Positions 59,793 through 64,000 of a stretch of 64,000 nucleotides of DNA are shown piece after piece; positions within the stretch are counted from its first letter, which is position 1; every line of letters starts with the position of its first letter. The notes below the pieces were generated by a model. It made no database searches. It was not told where the DNA came from and saw only the letters and a list, made by a program, of their open reading frames with translations. The translations under genes were made by a program, and so were the position numbers. The DNA is from Microtetraspora fusca (GTDB lineage: Bacteria > Actinomycetota > Actinomycetes > Streptosporangiales > Streptosporangiaceae): the NCBI RefSeq assembly GCF_001570365.1, contig NZ_BBYK01000055.1, positions 98,932 to 162,931 on the forward strand, given 5' to 3'.

Positions 59793-59969
59793 TTTGGCGT
59801 CGCCGGGTTCCCATCCCCGCCTGCTCCCCCACCGATGAGGCCGCGTATGCGGACGCGGTCCGCCGTCATTCCGAGAGGGACGATTTTCTTCGACGCACCT
59901 GCGACTTGATGCTGCCTTAATAAGGATCTCGCGATATAGGCTGATTAATCGGAAACCATGGAGCGTGTC

Positions 59970-60548
59970 ATGGATATTTCGGTTCTTCAGCAGCAGAAGC
60001 GCCTGATCGTGCGCCAGAAGATCACCATGATGGTGAACCGTTATGTCGTCCACGCGGTCCGGCCGGACGGTTCACCCGGCGAGGAGGTCGCCTTCGCGGA
60101 GCAGAAACGGTTGGCCTTCAAGGAGCAGGTCACGCTCTTCACCGACGAGTCACGACAACATGTGCTCGCGGGGTTCAAGGCACGCAACGTGCTCGACGTC
60201 GCCGGCGAGTACGACGTGACCGACCAGGACGGCACGCCGCTCGGCTCGTTCCGCAAGGATTTCGGCCGGTCGCTGCTGCGCTCGACCTGGCATGTCCGGC
60301 AGCCGGGACTACCGACGTACACGGGCGCCGAGCGCAACGTCGCCGTCGGGCTCCTTCGCCGCTTCAGCGACTCGCTGTCCTGGCTGCCCTACCACTTCGA
60401 TTTCAGCGTGGGGGCGTCGATCGCGTTCTCCGTCGAGCGACGCCGGTCTCTCCGGGACAGCTATCTCGTGAAGATCCGCGACCCCCGCCTGGACCGCCGC
60501 CTGGTCATCGCCACGGCCGTCGCGCTCGACGCGCTCCAGTCCCGCTGA
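59970..60548 (+). CDS. LURP-one-related family protein
   Basis: A 192-aa protein with the tubby-like LOR beta-barrel pattern: a run of about ten short strands (KITMMVNRYVVHAV, VTLFTDESRQHVLAGFKAR, YDVTDQDGTPLGSFRKD) around a C-terminal helix region (DALQSR end). ATG 59970 has GGAG at 6-base spacing and is preferred over ATG 59958. Function in bacteria is unknown, possibly phospholipid scramblase-like membrane binding. Confidence 0.78.
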   Translation: MDISVLQQQKRLIVRQKITMMVNRYVVHAVRPDGSPGEEVAFAEQKRLAFKEQVTLFTDESRQHVLAGFKARNVLDVAGEYDVTDQDGTPLGSFRKDFGRSLLRSTWHVRQPGLPTYTGAERNVAVGLLRRFSDSLSWLPYHFDFSVGASIAFSVERRRSLRDSYLVKIRDPRLDRRLVIATAVALDALQSR

Positions 60549-60602
60549 CCCGTCGAGAGCCCCCGAGCCCCGCCAGAAGACCCGAGCCCTACCGCCGAAA
60601 GC

Positions 60603-60665
60603 GTGAGCGTCTCCCGGCCGGGGCAGGCCAAGCCATTGACTCGGCCCCGGCCGGAAGACGCTCAC
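60603..60665. terminator. strong bidirectional terminator
   Basis: GTGAGCGTCT and CCGGCCGGGGC pair with GCCCCGGCCGG and AGACGCTCAC, one mismatch in more than 20 pairs, between the convergent LOR and aldehyde dehydrogenase genes. Confidence 0.85.
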
Positions 60666-60668
60666 CGC

Positions 60669-61535
60669 TCAGACGCCGATCGGATGCCAGACGGTCTTCG
60701 TCTCCAGGAAGGCCGTCATGCGGTCCGTGCCCGGGTCGGCCAGCCAGTCGATCCGGTCGAGCGGGGGACGCAGGACGCGCTTGAGGTTCTCCGCGGCGAG
60801 TTCCTCGCACCGCACCGCGACGTCCGCGTCAGCGCCGGTGAGATCGACGGCGTTGACGTCCATGTGCCCGGCCAGCCAGGGGGCGATCTCCCCCGCCGAT
60901 CCCGTCAGGATGTTCACCACGCCGCCCGGCAGGTCCGACGTGGCCAGTACCTCGGCGAGCGTGATCGACGGCAGCGGCGCCCGCTCCGAGGCGACCACGA
61001 CACAGGTGTTCCCGGTGACGATCACCGGAGCGATCACGCTGACCAGGCCGAGCAGCGGCCCCGTCGGCGGCGCGACCACCGCCACGACGCCGGTCGGCTC
61101 GACCGTGGACAGGTTGAAGTACGGCCCGGCGACCGGGTTGGCGGCGCCTCGGATAGCGCCGATCTTGTCCGACCAGCCCGCGTACCAGACGAGCCGGTCG
61201 ACGGCCGCGTCCACCAGCTCGCCCGCCTTCTTGGCGGTGACGCCGTCGGCGTCGACCACCTCGGCCACGAACTGGGCCCGGCGTCCCTCCAGCATCTCGG
61301 CGACGCGGTAGAGGATCTGCCCCCGGTTGTACGGCGTGGCCGACGACCAGCCGGGGAACGCCTTGCGGGCGGCGGCGACGGCGTCCCGGGCGTCCTTGCG
61401 GGACGCCTTGGCCGCGTTCGCCAGGAAGTCACCCTTTGAGGAGGTCACGGCGTAGGACCTTCCGCTCTCCGAGCGCGGGAACGCCCCGCCGATGAACAGC
61501 TTGTACGTCTTGCGCACGGCCAGGCGCTCACTCAT
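60669..61535 (-). CDS. truncated aldehyde dehydrogenase-family protein (probable pseudoenzyme)
   Basis: A 288-aa protein that matches only the N-terminal part of aldehyde dehydrogenases (NAD-binding region, APPTGPLLGLVSVIAPVIVTGNTCVVV, DLPGGVVNILTG). It ends before the region where the catalytic Cys would lie and lacks an ELGGK motif. The frame is intact and the ends are clean (good stop, terminator), so it does not look like recent decay. It follows a full-length dehydrogenase gene in the same operon and may be a subunit or structural partner. ATG 61535 used. Confidence 0.8.
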   Translation of the reverse strand: MSERLAVRKTYKLFIGGAFPRSESGRSYAVTSSKGDFLANAAKASRKDARDAVAAARKAFPGWSSATPYNRGQILYRVAEMLEGRRAQFVAEVVDADGVTAKKAGELVDAAVDRLVWYAGWSDKIGAIRGAANPVAGPYFNLSTVEPTGVVAVVAPPTGPLLGLVSVIAPVIVTGNTCVVVASERAPLPSITLAEVLATSDLPGGVVNILTGSAGEIAPWLAGHMDVNAVDLTGADADVAVRCEELAAENLKRVLRPPLDRIDWLADPGTDRMTAFLETKTVWHPIGV

Positions 61536-61714
61536 CGAAGGTTCCAATCTGGAGTGGACGGGCCGGCTGGTAGACCTGGCCGCACCGGCAGACCCCGCCG
61601 CGGTGCGCGAACCAGCCGTGCCGTACGGCGAAGCGACGGGAGCGGCGGCCGCGGGCGTACCCGGTTCCCGCCCCGGCGACGGCCCGTCGGATCAGGCGGC
61701 GACGACGGCGATGG

Positions 61715-63169
61715 TCACACTGCAAGGTACGCCTCCAGTCCGTGTCGTCCGCCCTCCCGGCCGTAGCCGGACTCCTTGTACCCGCCGAACGGCGAGGTCG
61801 GGTCGAACCGGTTGAAGGTGTTGGCCCAGACGACCCCGGCCCGCAGCCGGTCCGCCATCCACAGGATGCGGGACCCCTTCTCCGTCCAGATCCCGGCGGA
61901 CAGGCCGTACGGCGTGTTGTTGGCCTTCTCGACCGCCTCGGCGGGGGTGCGGAAGGTCAGCACGGACAGCACCGGCCCGAAGATCTCCTCGCGGGCGATC
62001 CGGTGCGACTGGGCGACGCCGGTGAAGACGGTCGGCGGGAACCAGAAGCCACGCTCGGGGATCGGGCAGGCGGGCGACCACCGCTCGGCCCCCTCGTTGA
62101 CACCGGCCTCGGCCAGCTCGCGGATCTTGGCGAGCTGCGCGGCGGAGTTGATCGCGCCGATGTCGGTGTTCTTGTCCATCGGGTCGCCGAGCCGCAGGGT
62201 GGACAGCCGCCGCTTGAGGGCGTCGAGCACCTCGTCGGCGACCGACTCCTGCACCAGCAGCCGAGAACCGGCGCAGCACACGTGGCCCTGGTTGAAGAAG
62301 ATGCCGTTGACGATGCCCTCGACCGCCTGGTCGAGCGGAGCGTCCTCGAACACGATGTTCGCGGCCTTGCCGCCCAGCTCCAGCGAGAGCCTCTTGCCGG
62401 TGCCGGCCACCGACCTGGCGATCATCCGGCCGACCTCGGTCGAACCGGTGAAGGCGACCTTGTCCACGCCTGGGTGGTTGACCAGGGCCGCGCCGGTCTC
62501 GCCCGCGCCGGTCACGATGTTCACCACGCCGGGCGGGAGGTCGGCCTGGCGGCAGATGTCGGCGAACGCGAGCGCGGTCAGCGGGGTCGTCTCGGCGGGC
62601 TTGAGCACCACCGTGTTGCCGCAGGCCAGCGCGGGAGCGATCTTCCAGGCGAGCATGAGCAGGGGGAAGTTCCACGGGATGACCTGCCCGGCCACGCCCA
62701 GCGGTCGCGGATCCTCACCACTGTGCCCGTCTGTCGTCCTCCGGCCGAACCCCGCGTAGCGCAGCTTGTCCGCCCAGCCCGCGTAGTAGAAGAAGTGCGC
62801 GGCCACCAGCGGCAGGTCGACGTCCCGCGACTCGCGGATCGGCTTGCCGTTGTCCAGCGTCTCCAGTACGGCCAGCTCGCGCGAGCGCTCCTGGATGATC
62901 CGGGCGATCCGGAAGATGTACTTGGCCCGCTCGGAGCCGGGCAGCGCGGACCACGTGGTGAACGCGGCGCGGGCCGCCCGGACCGCGCGGTCGACGTCCG
63001 CCTCGGTCGCCCAGGCGACCTCGGCCAGGACCTCCTCGGACGCCGGGTTGATGGTCTTGTGGTGGTTCTCGCCCTGGGAGTCGACCCATTCGCCGCCGAT
63101 GAACAGCCCGTACGACGGCTTGATGTCGACGATCTCCCGCGATTCGGGCGCAGGTGCGTACTCGAACAT
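61715..63169 (-). CDS. aldehyde dehydrogenase, full length
   Basis: A 484-aa NAD(P)-dependent aldehyde dehydrogenase. VIPWNFPLLMLAWKIAPALACGNTVV, catalytic Glu264 (LELGGK) and Cys298 (NQGHVC) are intact. Located 8 bases after deoC, it most likely oxidises acetaldehyde made by deoxyribose-phosphate cleavage. A 179-base gap with no gene separates it from the truncated homologue downstream. Confidence 0.92.
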   Translation of the reverse strand: MFEYAPAPESREIVDIKPSYGLFIGGEWVDSQGENHHKTINPASEEVLAEVAWATEADVDRAVRAARAAFTTWSALPGSERAKYIFRIARIIQERSRELAVLETLDNGKPIRESRDVDLPLVAAHFFYYAGWADKLRYAGFGRRTTDGHSGEDPRPLGVAGQVIPWNFPLLMLAWKIAPALACGNTVVLKPAETTPLTALAFADICRQADLPPGVVNIVTGAGETGAALVNHPGVDKVAFTGSTEVGRMIARSVAGTGKRLSLELGGKAANIVFEDAPLDQAVEGIVNGIFFNQGHVCCAGSRLLVQESVADEVLDALKRRLSTLRLGDPMDKNTDIGAINSAAQLAKIRELAEAGVNEGAERWSPACPIPERGFWFPPTVFTGVAQSHRIAREEIFGPVLSVLTFRTPAEAVEKANNTPYGLSAGIWTEKGSRILWMADRLRAGVVWANTFNRFDPTSPFGGYKESGYGREGGRHGLEAYLAV

Positions 63170-63177
63170 GGGCCGCC

Positions 63178-64000
63178 TCAGTCCAGGGTGAAGTAGTCGG
63201 GGCCGGCGTACCGGCCGGTGGCCATCTTCTGCCGTTGCATGAGCAGGTCGTTCAGCAGGGTCGAGGCGCCCAGCCGGAACAGGTCGGGGGTGAGCCAGTC
63301 GGCGCCCGCCGTCTCGTTGACGAGCACGAGGTACTTGATCGCGTCCTTCGTCGTGCGGATGCCACCGGCGGGCTTGACCCCCACCACGCGGCCGGTGCGC
63401 AGCCGGAAGTCCCGGACCGCCTCCAGCATGACCAGTGTCACGGGGAGCGTGGCGGCGGGCTGCACCTTGCCGGTGGAGGTCTTGATGAAGTCGGCCCCGG
63501 CCAGCATCGCGAGCCAGGAGGCCCGGCGCACGTTGTCGTACGTGGCCAGCTCGCCGGTCTCCAGGATCACCTTGAGGTGCGCACTGTGCTCGCCTTCCTG
63601 CGCGCCTCCGGCAGGACCACACGCGGCCTTGATCGCGGTGATCTCCTCGAACACCTTCAGGTAGTCGCCCGACAGGAACGCGCCGCGGTCGATCACCATG
63701 TCGATCTCGGCGGCTCCGGCGGCCACGGCGAGCGCGGTGTCGGCGACCTTCACGTCCAGGGATGACCGCCCGCTCGGGAACGCCGTCGCCACGGAGGCCA
63801 CCTTCACCCCCGAACCGTCCAGGGCGCGTACGGCGGTCGCCACGAGGTCGGGGTAGACGCACACGGCGGCGACACGGGGAACGGAAGGGTCGGTGGGATC
63901 GGGGTGAACCGCCTTGGCGCACATCGCCCGGACCTTGCCCGGGGTGTCGGCGCCTTCCAGAGTGGTCAGGTCCACCATCGAGATGGCCAGGTCGATCGCC
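63178..64000 (-). CDS. deoC: deoxyribose-phosphate aldolase, 5' end outside the window
   Basis: At least 274 aa; the frame is still open at the right edge (AIDLAISMVDL continues upstream), so the start is beyond the window. The Schiff-base Lys is in ADFIKTSTGK and the second Lys in VGVKPAGGI; the barrel looks complete otherwise. It splits 2-deoxyribose-5-phosphate into glyceraldehyde-3-phosphate and acetaldehyde. It heads, or is upstream in, the operon with the two aldehyde dehydrogenase-family genes. Confidence 0.95.
   Translation of the reverse strand, partial: AIDLAISMVDLTTLEGADTPGKVRAMCAKAVHPDPTDPSVPRVAAVCVYPDLVATAVRALDGSGVKVASVATAFPSGRSSLDVKVADTALAVAAGAAEIDMVIDRGAFLSGDYLKVFEEITAIKAACGPAGGAQEGEHSAHLKVILETGELATYDNVRRASWLAMLAGADFIKTSTGKVQPAATLPVTLVMLEAVRDFRLRTGRVVGVKPAGGIRTTKDAIKYLVLVNETAGADWLTPDLFRLGASTLLNDLLMQRQKMATGRYAGPDYFTLD

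Noticed and set aside
60669-61535. Frameshifted pseudogene of an aldehyde dehydrogenase
   Set aside because: No continuation of the missing C-terminal half is found in any frame downstream; a terminator follows directly, so I treat it as an intact short gene.

Overview
This is a high-GC (about 70%) actinobacterial chromosome segment. Gene content (Lsr2, ECF41 and ECF42 sigma factors, GH18 chitinases with CBM2 and FnIII modules, many GTG starts, GTGA/ATGA stop-start overlaps) points to a filamentous actinomycete, perhaps Streptosporangiales. The family-level guess is inference. No rRNA, tRNA, transposase, phage gene or CRISPR array was seen.

Layout. 1-2.5 kb: a DapA-like/class II aldolase pair with a divergent XRE-cupin regulator. 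2.5-4.6 kb: an M-box magnesium riboswitch, a possible leader peptide and an NRAMP-family transporter whose metal-site motifs are not the usual ones. 4.7-6.3 kb: an ECF41 sigma factor and its AhpD-like target, with a matching promoter between them. 6.5-17.9 kb: a two-component system followed by a LAP-type (azole-forming) RiPP cluster. The cluster holds a 53-aa Cys/Ser/Thr-rich precursor, VOC protein, SagB-like dehydrogenase, HemN-like radical SAM protein, E1-like partner, YcaO, two CPBP proteases, a flavin monooxygenase and a secreted hydrolase, and ends at a 17-bp-stem terminator. 17.9-19.3 kb: minisatellite and tandem-repeat DNA around a methyltransferase. 19.3-21.5 kb: Lsr2, an Rsm22-like methyltransferase and a GNAT acetyltransferase.

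21.5-29.4 kb: a kinase/DUF4407 operon divergent from a tightly coupled trio (vWA-like protein, P-loop GTPase-like protein, two-TM GTPase-partner-like protein). I read this as one signalling or conflict system and the least described part of the window. 29.6-34.1 kb: a nitroreductase and two GH18 chitinases. 34.5-40 kb: a P450 facing a secreted DUF732-like protein across a perfect AT-rich palindrome, a D-2-hydroxyacid dehydrogenase, a HAD hydrolase, and an RHH/SPFH pair. 40.1-42.7 kb: a third, five-module chitinase. Its promoter/operator matches that of the first chitinase with identical spacing.

42.8-48.3 kb: an MFS exporter with two small membrane proteins, a secreted protein, and an ECF42/DGPF operon next to a RibD-type reductase; both carry ECF42-like promoters. 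48.5-57.9 kb: asparagine synthase, TrkH/TrkA potassium uptake, gdhA, a multicopper oxidase and an EamA transporter. 58-64 kb: lipB, PspC, CsbD and LURP-one-like proteins, then a deoC/aldehyde dehydrogenase operon that runs off the right edge.
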